DNA of 64,000 nt. Origin: Chthoniobacter flavus Ellin428. Lineage in GTDB: Bacteria > Verrucomicrobiota > Verrucomicrobiia > Chthoniobacterales > Chthoniobacteraceae. The notes beneath the pieces are model-generated. The model did not search any database. It was not told the DNA's origin and saw only the letters and a list, made by a program, of their open reading frames with translations. Location of the stretch: assembly GCF_000173075.1 (NCBI RefSeq), contig NZ_ABVL01000012.1:62001-126000 (forward strand), given 5' to 3'. Below are positions 57,138 to 64,000 of the stretch, one piece after another. The position numbers and the translations under genes were made by a program. Within the stretch, counting starts at the first letter, position 1. Each line of letters starts with the position of its first letter.

Positions 57138-58849
57138 AACGCTTTCTCCTGCCTCTCCTTCTCGCCGCGCGTGTGGCCTTGGGTGCGGAAACCGCCGCGC
57201 CGAGCGACTATTACAAGGTCGAAAATATCGCCACGCCGCCGGGCCTTTCCGCGGAAGTCGGCGGCCTCACTTTTACTCCGGATGGCCACCTCATGGCCTG
57301 CTTCCATCGCGGCGAAGTGTATTCCTACAATCCCGAGACGAAGGAGTGGAAACTCTTCGCCCAAGGGCTGCAGGATCCGCTGGGGATCATTGCGCCGAAG
57401 AATGATGAAGTGATCGTCATGCAGCGCTCGGAACTCACCCGCCTGCGCGATACGAATGGCGATGGCGTGGCCGATAGCTACGAGACGATTTGCGATTCCT
57501 TCGGCATGACCGGGAACTATCACGAGTTTGCCTTCGGCCCGCTGCCGGCGCCGGATGGCGGCTGGTTTGTGGCGCTGAATACGGCGTCGAATGGCGCGGG
57601 CATTCGCCAGGAATTGCGCGGTGAGTTTCGCGATCTGGGCCGCGAGGGGCGCATGTATTCGGTCGTGCCCTGGCGCGGCTGGGTGGTGAAGATTTCGCCG
57701 GATGGCAAGCTCACGCCGTGGGCTTCGGGCTTCCGTTCGCCGAATGGACTTGGCTACGACAGCAAGGGCCGCCTCTTCGTTACTGACAACCAGGGCGACT
57801 GGATCGGCGCCTGCCCGCTTTATCACGTGGAGAAGGACAAGTTTTACGGACATCCGGCGTCGCTGGTGTGGAAGAAAGGCGAGACCCGCGATCCGCTGAC
57901 CATCCCGATGAAGGAGCTCGATGCTATGCGCACGCGGGGCAGCATCGTCTTCCCGTATTTGGCCTCGATGGCGATGTCGGCCACTCAACCGCTCACGGAT
58001 ACGACGGCGGGAAAGTTCGGGCCGTTTGCCGGGCAGATGCTCGTGGGTGAGATGAATCACGCGCGCATCCTGCGTATGATGATGGAGGAAGTGGACGGGC
58101 AGTTGCAGGGCATGGTCGTGCCGCTGCTGGAAAGTCATGGCCTGCACAAGGGCGACAACCGCGTGGCCTTCGCGCCGGATGGCAGCCTGTGGGTCGGGCA
58201 GACCGATCACGGCTGGGCAGGGGACAAGGGCATCCAGCGCATTTCGTGGACGGGCAAGGTGCCGCTCGATGTGAAGGAAATGCACCTCACGAAGACCGGC
58301 TTTGAGATGACCTTTACGCAACCGCTCGAGACCGCGGCGGCGAGCAATCCGGAATCGTACAAAGTGCGGCGTTACTATTACGAATACCACGAGCCCTACG
58401 GTTCACCGGAGTTCGATCTGCAGGAGATCACACCGAAGTCGGTGGCCCTTTCGGAAGACCGCACCAAGGTGACGCTGGGGTTCGACCCGGTGGTAGCGTG
58501 GCGCATCTATGAGTTTCACCTCGACGCATTGAAGGGCGATGACGGTGCCGCCGTCGCGAATCCGCTCGTCGCGTATACCTTGAATCATCTCGTCGGCGCG
58601 AAGACCCCGCCGCCGCCTCCGCCGGGCCCAGGCAAGAGCGAAACCGCCAAGAAAGATGAGGAGAAAAAGCCCGAGGCGGACAAGCCTGCGCCCGCCACAC
58701 CCACGCCGACGCCCAAGCCCAAGGGCGGCGCCAAAAAACCTGCCGCCACGCCGACTCCGGCGCCCGCGCCCGCAACTCCGACGTCCAAGCCGAAGGGCAA
58801 GGGCAAGCCGGCGACGCCAACCCCGACGCCCACGCCGAAGAAGAAGTAA
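57134..58849 (+). CDS. Secreted sorbosone-dehydrogenase-like beta-propeller with low-complexity tail
   Basis: A 571-residue exported protein. Signal peptide (FLLPLLLAARVALGAE). Residues of about 30-380 form a propeller similar to PQQ sugar dehydrogenases and to PVC-type membrane dehydrogenases (GLTFTPDGHLMACFHRGEVY, TRLRDTNGDGVADSYETIC, SGFRSPNGLGYDSKGRLFVT, GDWIGACPLYHV, HGLHKGDNRVAFAPDGSLWV). After about 490 the chain becomes Pro/Thr/Lys/Ala repeats (TPTPKPKG-like). It overlaps the cupredoxin gene by 4 bases, so oxidation of a sugar or alcohol with electrons passed to copper is a reasonable idea, not shown. Confidence 0.75.
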   Translation: MKRFLLPLLLAARVALGAETAAPSDYYKVENIATPPGLSAEVGGLTFTPDGHLMACFHRGEVYSYNPETKEWKLFAQGLQDPLGIIAPKNDEVIVMQRSELTRLRDTNGDGVADSYETICDSFGMTGNYHEFAFGPLPAPDGGWFVALNTASNGAGIRQELRGEFRDLGREGRMYSVVPWRGWVVKISPDGKLTPWASGFRSPNGLGYDSKGRLFVTDNQGDWIGACPLYHVEKDKFYGHPASLVWKKGETRDPLTIPMKELDAMRTRGSIVFPYLASMAMSATQPLTDTTAGKFGPFAGQMLVGEMNHARILRMMMEEVDGQLQGMVVPLLESHGLHKGDNRVAFAPDGSLWVGQTDHGWAGDKGIQRISWTGKVPLDVKEMHLTKTGFEMTFTQPLETAAASNPESYKVRRYYYEYHEPYGSPEFDLQEITPKSVALSEDRTKVTLGFDPVVAWRIYEFHLDALKGDDGAAVANPLVAYTLNHLVGAKTPPPPPPGPGKSETAKKDEEKKPEADKPAPATPTPTPKPKGGAKKPAATPTPAPAPATPTSKPKGKGKPATPTPTPTPKKK

Positions 58850-58851
58850 TC

Positions 58852-58925
58852 AGTGTTCAGTAATCAGTAGGAGCGCACGGGGCGCGAACTGACCACTGAT
58901 TACTGAGTACTCTATACTGATTACG
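58852..58925. repeat. Inverted period-7 repeat element, GTAATCA family
   Basis: The left arm has heptamers GTAATCA (also read AATCAGT), GTGTTCA, GTAATCA and GTAGGAG. The right arm read inversely has GTAATCA, GTATAGA, GTACTCA, GTAATCA and GTGGTCA. The loop is GC-rich (GCGCACGGGGCGCG). Lies directly after the propeller stop and could stop transcription before efp. Confidence 0.8.
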
Positions 58926-59027
58926 GGACATCGCCCCACTTCCCCCTTGCCAGACCCTAAAGTGTCGTCCACATTCGCCCTCCCTTTTTACCCACCAACG
59001 AAGCTCTCTTCCCACTGATTTTCTAAT

Positions 59028-59585
59028 ATGGCCGCCGCCAACGATCTCCGCAAAGGCATGTGCATCCGCTACAATGGCAACCCTGCCATCGTGCTTGAAG
59101 TGCAGCACCGCACGCCGGGCAACCTCCGCGCCTTCGTGCAGGCCATCATCCGCTACATCGGCACCGGCAAGAGCGCGGACGTGCGCTTTGGCTCGACGGA
59201 CAAGGTTGAGACCGTGGACGTGGAGCGCAAGGAGGTCGAGTATTCCTACAAGGATCAGACCGGTTTCCACTTCATGGATCCGGAGAACTACGAGACGATC
59301 GATTTCGACGAGGCGTTCGTTGGCGACACCAAGGAATATCTCACCGAGAACCTGAAGGTGGAAGTGCTCTACGTGGAAGGCAAAGCGGCCAGTATCACCC
59401 TGCCGTCGTCGGTCGTGCTGACCGTCACCGAGAGTGCCGAAGGTGTCCGCGGCGACAGCGCGAACAACGTGCAGAAGCCCGCCACGCTCGAGACTGGCAA
59501 GATCATCCAGGTTCCGCTCTTCGTGAAGGAAGGCGAGAAGGTGAAGGTCTCGACCGAGAACGGCTCCTACATGGGACGCGCGTAA
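59028..59585 (+). CDS. efp: Translation elongation factor P
   Basis: Relieves ribosome stalling at proline runs. The 185-residue length is standard and all three beta-barrel domains are present (VEYSYKDQTGFHFMDPENYE, VTESAEGVRGDSANNVQKPA, VSTENGSYMGRA at the end). At the loop that carries the modified Lys or Arg in other bacteria the sequence is RTPGNLRAF, with Asn at the tip (residue 32) and Arg at 34. No epmA/epmB or earP gene is nearby. Proline-rich proteins in this window, such as the TPR and propeller genes, would be clients. Confidence 0.95.
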   Translation: MAAANDLRKGMCIRYNGNPAIVLEVQHRTPGNLRAFVQAIIRYIGTGKSADVRFGSTDKVETVDVERKEVEYSYKDQTGFHFMDPENYETIDFDEAFVGDTKEYLTENLKVEVLYVEGKAASITLPSSVVLTVTESAEGVRGDSANNVQKPATLETGKIIQVPLFVKEGEKVKVSTENGSYMGRA

Positions 59586-59592
59586 GGGCTGC

Positions 59593-59757
59593 AGAAAGTT
59601 GAGAGTTGAGGGTTGAGAGTTGAGAGCCGCGGGTTTGGTTTTCAGCGTCAACTCTGCTTTTCCGCGCACAATCGACTGATTGTGGGTGGTGGTAATCGGA
59701 ACGCCCGTTTCGCAAACGAGCGCGTGGCTCTCAACTCTCAACCCTCCACTATCAACT
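59593..59757. repeat. Inverted period-7 repeat element, GTTGAGA family (copy 2)
   Basis: The left arm (59597-59625) is GTTGAGA, GTTGAGG, GTTGAGA, GTTGAGA followed by GCCGCG, as at 5867-5905. The right arm (59727-59757) is the inverse (CTCTCAACTCTCAACC, then TATCAACTAAT). About 100 bases lie between. Element between efp and the metalloprotease gene. Confidence 0.8.
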
Positions 59758-59891
59758 AATTTCCCCCTTTGGCTCGACGACCGGCTGCTCGCTCTGCTAA
59801 GCCTGCTGCGCGCGTGAGCCGAAAGAAACTACCTGCCCGATCTGCCAATCGAAAGGCGACGAGTCGTCTACAGCTTCAGGGGGCGGCGGCG

Positions 59892-60650
59892 ATGTCGCGC
59901 GGGTGGTCCGTTCCGCAGCGCTGGGTGAAGAACTTCGTCGGCGTCTTTCTCCTGCCGGTGGCGTGGGTGCTGACCCAGACTTTTTTCAGCGCCTTTTCCA
60001 AGGCCGGGCACGACGCGGATTTTTGGATGAGCGAGGAGTTTTGGTTCTTCGGGCTCGGGGCGGCGCTGTGGACCCTGTGGTTCTTTGGCAGCATCTGGTC
60101 GCTCGGGCAGCCGCGCCCATTGCGCGCGTATGTCTTCGGCCACGAACTCACGCATGCCATCTGGGTGTGGATGTGGGGCGGGCGGGTGAGCCACATGGAG
60201 GTGTCGCGCGAGGGCGGCTACATCCTCACCGACACGCACAATTTCTGGATCGCACTCGCGCCGTATTTTTATCCCCTCTACAGCCTCGTCGTCGTCATCG
60301 GTTTCGGCGTGGCGAGCCTTTTCTGGGACATCACCCATGTGCGGGAGACGTTCATGCTCATGACGCCCATGCAGTGGATGTTCCTGCTCCTCGGCGCGAC
60401 GTGGGCGTTTCATCTCAGTTTTACCATCTGGATGATCCCGAAAGGGCAGACCGACCTCACTTATCACGGCACCTTTTTCTCGCTGGTCATCATTTACCTG
60501 ATGAACCTGCTGCTCGTCGCGGTGATCCTGATCGTCGGTTCGCGGCACCTGAGCTTTGCCGGCTTCGGCCGGGCGCTGCTCGAGAATGCGGAAACGTTCT
60601 CCGCGCAGGCGGTGGCGGTGTATCGGCAGGTGCGGGCGGCCATGCCCTAA
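59892..60650 (+). CDS. Polytopic membrane protein with HELTH motif (M50-like metalloprotease)
   Basis: About 252 residues with five to six membrane helices. The zinc motif HELTHAIWVWMWGG is near residue 86 and is followed by RVSHMEVSREGGYILTD, which is like site-2 proteases that cut inside the membrane. The second zinc ligand (LDG-type motif) is not obvious; WIALAPYFYPLYS is the only candidate region. ATG 59892 has a good ribosome site (AGGGGG) about 8 bases before. The frame extends upstream to a TTG at 59769 with an Arg/Ala/Lys-rich leader, which may be real. Confidence 0.6.
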   Translation: MSRGWSVPQRWVKNFVGVFLLPVAWVLTQTFFSAFSKAGHDADFWMSEEFWFFGLGAALWTLWFFGSIWSLGQPRPLRAYVFGHELTHAIWVWMWGGRVSHMEVSREGGYILTDTHNFWIALAPYFYPLYSLVVVIGFGVASLFWDITHVRETFMLMTPMQWMFLLLGATWAFHLSFTIWMIPKGQTDLTYHGTFFSLVIIYLMNLLLVAVILIVGSRHLSFAGFGRALLENAETFSAQAVAVYRQVRAAMP

Positions 60651-60684
60651 GCACTATCCACATCCCAAGGAGGCAGCAGAGAAG

Positions 60685-60752
60685 GCCCGCGAATCACGCA
60701 AATAACGCGAATGGGGATGGTTCCATTCGTGTGATCCGCGTCATTCGCAGGG
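60685..60752. repeat. CGCGAAT period-9 inverted element, copy a
   Basis: The left arm has CGCGAATCA, CGCAAATAA and CGCGAATGG. The right arm, inverted, has TGCGAATGA, CGCGGATCA and CACGAATGG, with a loop of about 9 bases. Confidence 0.8.
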
Positions 60753-60814
60753 TTTCATCTCTTCGTCTTGTGCAGTGCGAACCTGAAAAGTGTCCGCAGC
60801 TTGCGGAAATTCTT

Positions 60815-60902
60815 TAACCGCGAATGGCCACGAATAAACGCGAATAGAAAGACCGCGTTTTGCCGCCTTTATTCGCGTTCATTGGCGTCCATTCGCGGTT
60901 CT
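60815..60902. repeat. CGCGAAT inverted element, copy b (period about 10)
   Basis: The left arm has CGCGAATGGC, CACGAATAAA and CGCGAATAG. The right arm, inverted, has CGCGAATGGA, CGCCAATGAA and CGCGAATAAA, with the loop AAGACCGCGTTTTGCCG between them. Confidence 0.8.
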
Positions 60903-60969
60903 CTTTTGTTTCTTCTCTGCTCCTCTGCAGTGCTAACCCTGAAAATGTCCGCACGGCGCGTAGAATTTT

Positions 60970-61038
60970 GGCCCGCGAATGACGCAAATAACACGAATGA
61001 GGGCAGATCATTCGAGTCATTCGCGTGATTCGCGGGCC
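60970..61038. repeat. CGCGAAT period-9 inverted element, copy c
   Basis: The left arm has GGCC, then CGCGAATGA, CGCAAATAA and CACGAATGA. The right arm, inverted, has GGCC, then CGCGAATCA, CGCGAATGA and CTCGAATGA. The arms pair nearly throughout, around a loop of about 10 bases. Confidence 0.8.
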
Positions 61039-61358
61039 ACTTCCCTTTACCTGGCTTTCCGCGGTTCGCGGCTCCTTTTGGTTGCGGCTTTGCCGCGCTG
61101 CGGCCGCTGCGTTTAAAATTTCTTTGGTAGCGGCTCTGCCGTGCTGCGACATTTTGACCTTCATCGTCGACAATCGATGAATGACGTTGGACTGGAGTCC
61201 AAGGGCAAGCTTCGGGCGAAACTCACCGCCGTGGATTCGCGGTTAGTGGCAGTCGGGAAGTGTAAAGACTACGTAAAATAGCGAATCCTACAGAAAAACC
61301 CTGAAAGTTATCCTGAGTGCCAGTGTTTAAAACACCTGGGAATATGGCGCGATTTATT

Positions 61359-61388
61359 TTGACGCTACGGGGCAGTCCCTCCTAATTG
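61359..61388 (+). promoter_or_regulatory. Possible sigma-70-like promoter for mreBCD
   Basis: TTGACG and TAATTG with an 18-base spacer, about 130 bases before mreB. The -10 match is weak, and no transcript data exist, so this is only a candidate. Confidence 0.3.
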
Positions 61389-61514
61389 TAGTCGCTTTTT
61401 GCCCCTACGAGCACCCGTGAAAACGGCGGGTGACTACTAAAACCGCCGTGCTTGTATCGCGCAGAACGTCACTCCAGACACAACTTTTACGATTTACGAA
61501 GAGGTTCATACTGA

Positions 61515-62562
61515 ATGTTTAATGGAATTTTTGGGCTGCTCTCCAACGACATCGGCATCGATCTAGGCACGGCGAACACCCTTGTGTACGTCAAGGATCA
61601 CGGCATCGTCCTGCGCGAGCCGTCCGTGGTTGCCGTGCAGGTCGGTACCAGCCATGTGCTGGCCGTGGGCGATGAGGCCAAGCGTATGCTGGGCCGCACC
61701 CCGGGTAATATTGTCGCCATCCGACCCTTGAAAGATGGCGTCATCGCCGATTTCGAGATTACCGAGGCGATGCTGCGTCATTTCATCCACAAGGTGCATA
61801 ACCGCCGCACCCTGTTTAAGCCGCGTCCGCGCGTGGTCATCGCCGTGCCGAGCGGCATCACCGAAGTGGAAAAGCGCGCGGTCAAGGAATCCGCCCTCCG
61901 TGCCCGGTGCGCGCGAAGTGCACCTCATCGAGGAGCCCATGGCGGCCGCGATCGGTTGCGGCCTGCCGGTGCAGGACGCCGCGGGTAACATGATCATCGA
62001 TATCGGCGGCGGCACCACGGAAGTGGCGCTCATTTCCCTTTCCGGCATCGTCTTCTGCCGCAGCGTGCGCGTGGCGGGCGATGAACTCGACGAGGCCATC
62101 ATCCAGTACATGAAGCGCGCCTACAACTTGATGATCGGTGAACGCACCGCCGAAGACATCAAGATCAAGATCGGCAGCGCTTATCCCATCGAGAAAGAGA
62201 CCACGATGGAGGTGAAAGGCCGCGACCTCGTCGCCGGTCTGCCGAAGACTTTAACCATTACCTCGCAGGAAGTGCGCGAAGCGTTGCTCGAACCGATCTC
62301 GACCATTGTCGATTCGGTGCGCGTGACCCTCGAACGCTGCCCGCCCGAACTTTCCGCCGACCTTGTTGACCGTGGGCTTGTGCTCGCGGGCGGCGGCGCG
62401 CTGCTGCGCGGCCTTGATCGTCTGCTTACCGAAGAAACAGGATTGCCGGTCCACGTGGCCGAAGATCCGCTCAGCGCCGTGGCCGAAGGCACGGGTCGCG
62501 CCTTGAGCGAGATCAAGTTCCTGCGCCAGGTAGCGACGAGCGACAGCCGCTGGTCGCACTAA
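61515..62562 (+). CDS. mreB: Rod-shape protein MreB (one extra base; frameshifted as read)
   Basis: Actin-like filament protein that guides side-wall synthesis. Frame 1 starts at 61515 (SD GAGG about 10 bases before) with SNDIGIDLGTANTLVYVKDH and VVIAVPSGITEVEKRAVKES. At CCC near 61903 one extra C shifts the frame. Removing it continues as ALRAGAREVHLIEEPMAAAI, then IIDIGGGTTEVALISL and LAGGGALLRGLDRLLTEETG to the stop at 62562, about 349 residues in all, the normal size. Since the gene is usually essential and the rest is perfect, a consensus error is likely. mreC follows 91 bases later. Confidence 0.92.
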
Positions 62563-62653
62563 AAACATCCGCGGGCATGACCGCTCTCGCTAAACGCCAA
62601 TATTTTGGGAACACGGCCCGGCCAGTCGCCGGGACCGCACCGCACCGCTTCGC

Positions 62654-63469
62654 ATGAGCCGACGTCTTGTTATTCCATCCGTCCTCATCTTCATTATTGC
62701 CACCGGTTTCGTTCTCTTCCTCAGCCCGCACAATATGCGGCGGGTGCAGGCGGGCTTTCTCGGGATCATCTCGCCCTTCCTGAAAACGGGATCGACGGTC
62801 GATAAAAAATACCGCGATTTCCGCGAAGGCCTGAAGACCCTCGAACAGCTCGAGGATGAGAACAAACGCCTCGTCGTCGCGAACAAGGAAATGAGCGCCA
62901 CGAACCAGACGCTGCGCGGATTGGAGACCGAGAACAATCGCCTCCGCAACGCGCTCGGCTACCGCGAACGCGCGGTGTTCAAGCTGCTGCCGGCGCGCAT
63001 TATTTCCCGCGACGCGTCCACTTGGTACAACGAAGTGATCATCGATCGCGGCGTGGCCGATGGGCTCAAGGAAGAGGGCGATCAAGCCGTCCTCACCGAA
63101 GAAGGCCTGGTCGGCAAGACGACCGTGGTCTCGGATCATTCCGCGACCGTGGTGCTGATCTCCGACGAGGCCTGCCGGGTGGCGGCCAGCGTCGAGGGCA
63201 CCCGCGAGCAGGGCATCGTGAAGGGCGAGCGCGCCTCCAGCGGTTCGATCCCGAGCATCGGGCTCAATTTTCTTTCCAAACAAGCCAACCTTAAGAATGG
63301 CGCAAACATCTATACGTCAGGCGCCGGCGGGGTCTTCCCCTCGGGTGTGTTGATCGGCCAGGTCAAAGACTTCAAGATGCGCGAGCTGGATGGCCACGCC
63401 ACTGTCGTGCCGGCCGTCGATCTCACGACCCTGGAGGATGTTTTCGTCGTCGTCGGAGATAACAAGTGA
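62654..63469 (+). CDS. mreC: Rod-shape-determining protein MreC
   Basis: Bitopic protein joining MreB/MreD to the cell-wall synthases. The 271-residue protein has one N-terminal membrane helix (IPSVLIFIIATGFVLFL at about 7-24), a coiled coil (about 55-100, EQLEDENKRLVVANKEMS) and the two beta-barrel parts of the periplasmic domain (RIISRDASTWYNEVIIDRG, GLVGKTTVVSDHSATVVLIS). Its TGA overlaps the GTG of mreD. Confidence 0.92.
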   Translation: MSRRLVIPSVLIFIIATGFVLFLSPHNMRRVQAGFLGIISPFLKTGSTVDKKYRDFREGLKTLEQLEDENKRLVVANKEMSATNQTLRGLETENNRLRNALGYRERAVFKLLPARIISRDASTWYNEVIIDRGVADGLKEEGDQAVLTEEGLVGKTTVVSDHSATVVLISDEACRVAASVEGTREQGIVKGERASSGSIPSIGLNFLSKQANLKNGANIYTSGAGGVFPSGVLIGQVKDFKMRELDGHATVVPAVDLTTLEDVFVVVGDNK

Positions 63470-64000
63470 TCTTCTTCGTTCTGCTTTTGGTTGCGATGTT
63501 CCTGGCGCTGGTCCTCCAGCACTTCATTCCGCCGTTGCCGGTGGTCGGATCCCGCGTGTTGCTCATGCCCATCGTCATGTTCTATGGCGCCCTGGCATTG
63601 CCCACGCCCGGGATGCTCGTCCTGGCGTTTTGCGGCGGGATCATGTGGGACGCTCTCCACGTGCAGATTATCAAAGGCAACGTTGAAATTGCCCTCGGCT
63701 GGTCGATTGTGCTCTACGCTACGCTGGGCGCGCTGATGGGGGGCTTCCGCCCGCTCTTTCAGCGGGGACGGTGGGAGATCCACTGTCTGCTCAGTGGCGT
63801 TTGCACGTCCATGATCGTTCTCTCCGAATACCTCATGATCACCTTCCGCCGTGAACCGGTGGTCTTCCTCTTCAACAAAGAAATCTGGTGGCGAATCGGT
63901 GGCGCGGGCCTCGTGGCGGTGCTCCTTTCGCCCTTCTTTTTCTTCACGTTGAATTACCTCGCTTTCCTCGTCGGCTACGACACGCAGCCGGCGCGCAACA
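63466..64000 (+). CDS. mreD: Rod-shape-determining protein MreD (3' end outside window)
   Basis: The first 178 residues from a GTG start that overlaps the mreC stop. Several hydrophobic segments (FFVLLLVAMFLALVLQHF, LLMPIVMFYGALALP, GLVAVLLSPFFFFTLNYLAF) fit the five-helix MreD fold, and order mreB-mreC-mreD confirms it. The protein probably runs on only a few residues, as MreD is about 160-190 residues. Confidence 0.88.
   Translation, partial: MIFFVLLLVAMFLALVLQHFIPPLPVVGSRVLLMPIVMFYGALALPTPGMLVLAFCGGIMWDALHVQIIKGNVEIALGWSIVLYATLGALMGGFRPLFQRGRWEIHCLLSGVCTSMIVLSEYLMITFRREPVVFLFNKEIWWRIGGAGLVAVLLSPFFFFTLNYLAFLVGYDTQPARN

Larger units (their letters stand above)
60651..61514. other. Long non-coding region with stacked palindromes before mreB
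   Basis: About 860 bases with no convincing gene. It contains three CGCGAAT-type inverted elements (60685-60752, 60815-60902, 60970-61038) and two copies of the TGCAGTGCTAACC repeat (60771-60806, 60926-60960). Beyond 61040 the sequence is AT-richer and should hold the mreB promoter. A possible sigma-70-like pair is TTGACG at 61359 and TAATTG at 61383. Short frames here are repeat DNA. Confidence 0.7.

Noticed and set aside
60651..61040. CRISPR array
   Set aside because: Units are 7-10 bases, imperfect and arranged as inverted pairs without unique spacers of constant length; no cas genes.
61895..61915. Programmed ribosomal frameshift in mreB
   Set aside because: No slippery heptamer or following pseudoknot was recognised, and five other genes show the same homopolymer-type break.

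Overview
The window is GC-rich bacterial DNA that reads like a chromosome segment from Verrucomicrobiota. This is inferred from content, not from a database search: secreted sulfatases, SGNH esterases, DUF1080 and cupredoxin/LamG proteins, NHL/HEAT and sorbosone-dehydrogenase-like beta-propellers, an autotransporter-repeat protein ending in a PEP-CTERM-like tail, hybrid PAS histidine kinases, and palindromic elements in most gaps. Most genes are ordinary and intact. Six carry single-base indels that look more like consensus or assembly errors than decay.

Layout. 1-2470: the 5' part of a leftward phospholipase D/cardiolipin synthase-like gene, small hypotheticals, a DUF3606 protein and a CAT-anticodon tRNA. 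2489-4206: ketopantoate reductase-like gene overlapping a purine nucleoside phosphorylase gene. 4275-6353 (minus): ankyrin-like protein, nuoC, nuoB and a small membrane protein, with a perfect CRP-type palindrome just upstream of nuoB. 6399-15386 (minus): coaD-yceD-rpmF-plsX-fabH-tatD, followed by a three-domain GH18-like/NodB/GT2 membrane protein and a GH26 lipoprotein, which suggests an exopolysaccharide module attached to a housekeeping operon. 15580-24775: autotransporter-like PEP-CTERM protein, large hybrid kinase, MFS transporter and DegP-type protease. 24953-37334: propeller-HEAT protein, DUF1080 protein, UvrD-type helicase, NarL-type regulator, 4-alpha-glucanotransferase, a small FN3-like protein, malate dehydrogenase and a CBS-PAS hybrid kinase.

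37454-48877 is a same-strand, tightly packed carbohydrate cluster. It holds three tandem paralogues combining a discoidin-like domain, CHB_HEX repeats and an SGNH domain (the third is frame-broken), two sulfatases, one more SGNH-like protein and a pectate-lyase-type beta-helix protein. Together they could strip acetyl and sulfate groups and then cleave a decorated acidic polysaccharide outside the cytoplasm. 49054-54120 holds a protease/thioredoxin-like protein, a TRIC-type channel and a TPR membrane protein. 54281-54895 is a group IIC intron without its reverse transcriptase. 55428-60650 holds a cupredoxin-LamG protein, a propeller protein, EF-P and a membrane metalloprotease. 61515-64000 is mreB-mreC-mreD, running off the right edge.

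The most unusual signal is in the gaps. At least seven unrelated motifs of 7 or 9 bases are tandemly repeated two to five times and usually occur as inverted pairs around a short spacer. They are accompanied by longer perfect palindromes. The group IIC intron sits exactly at the end of one such palindrome.
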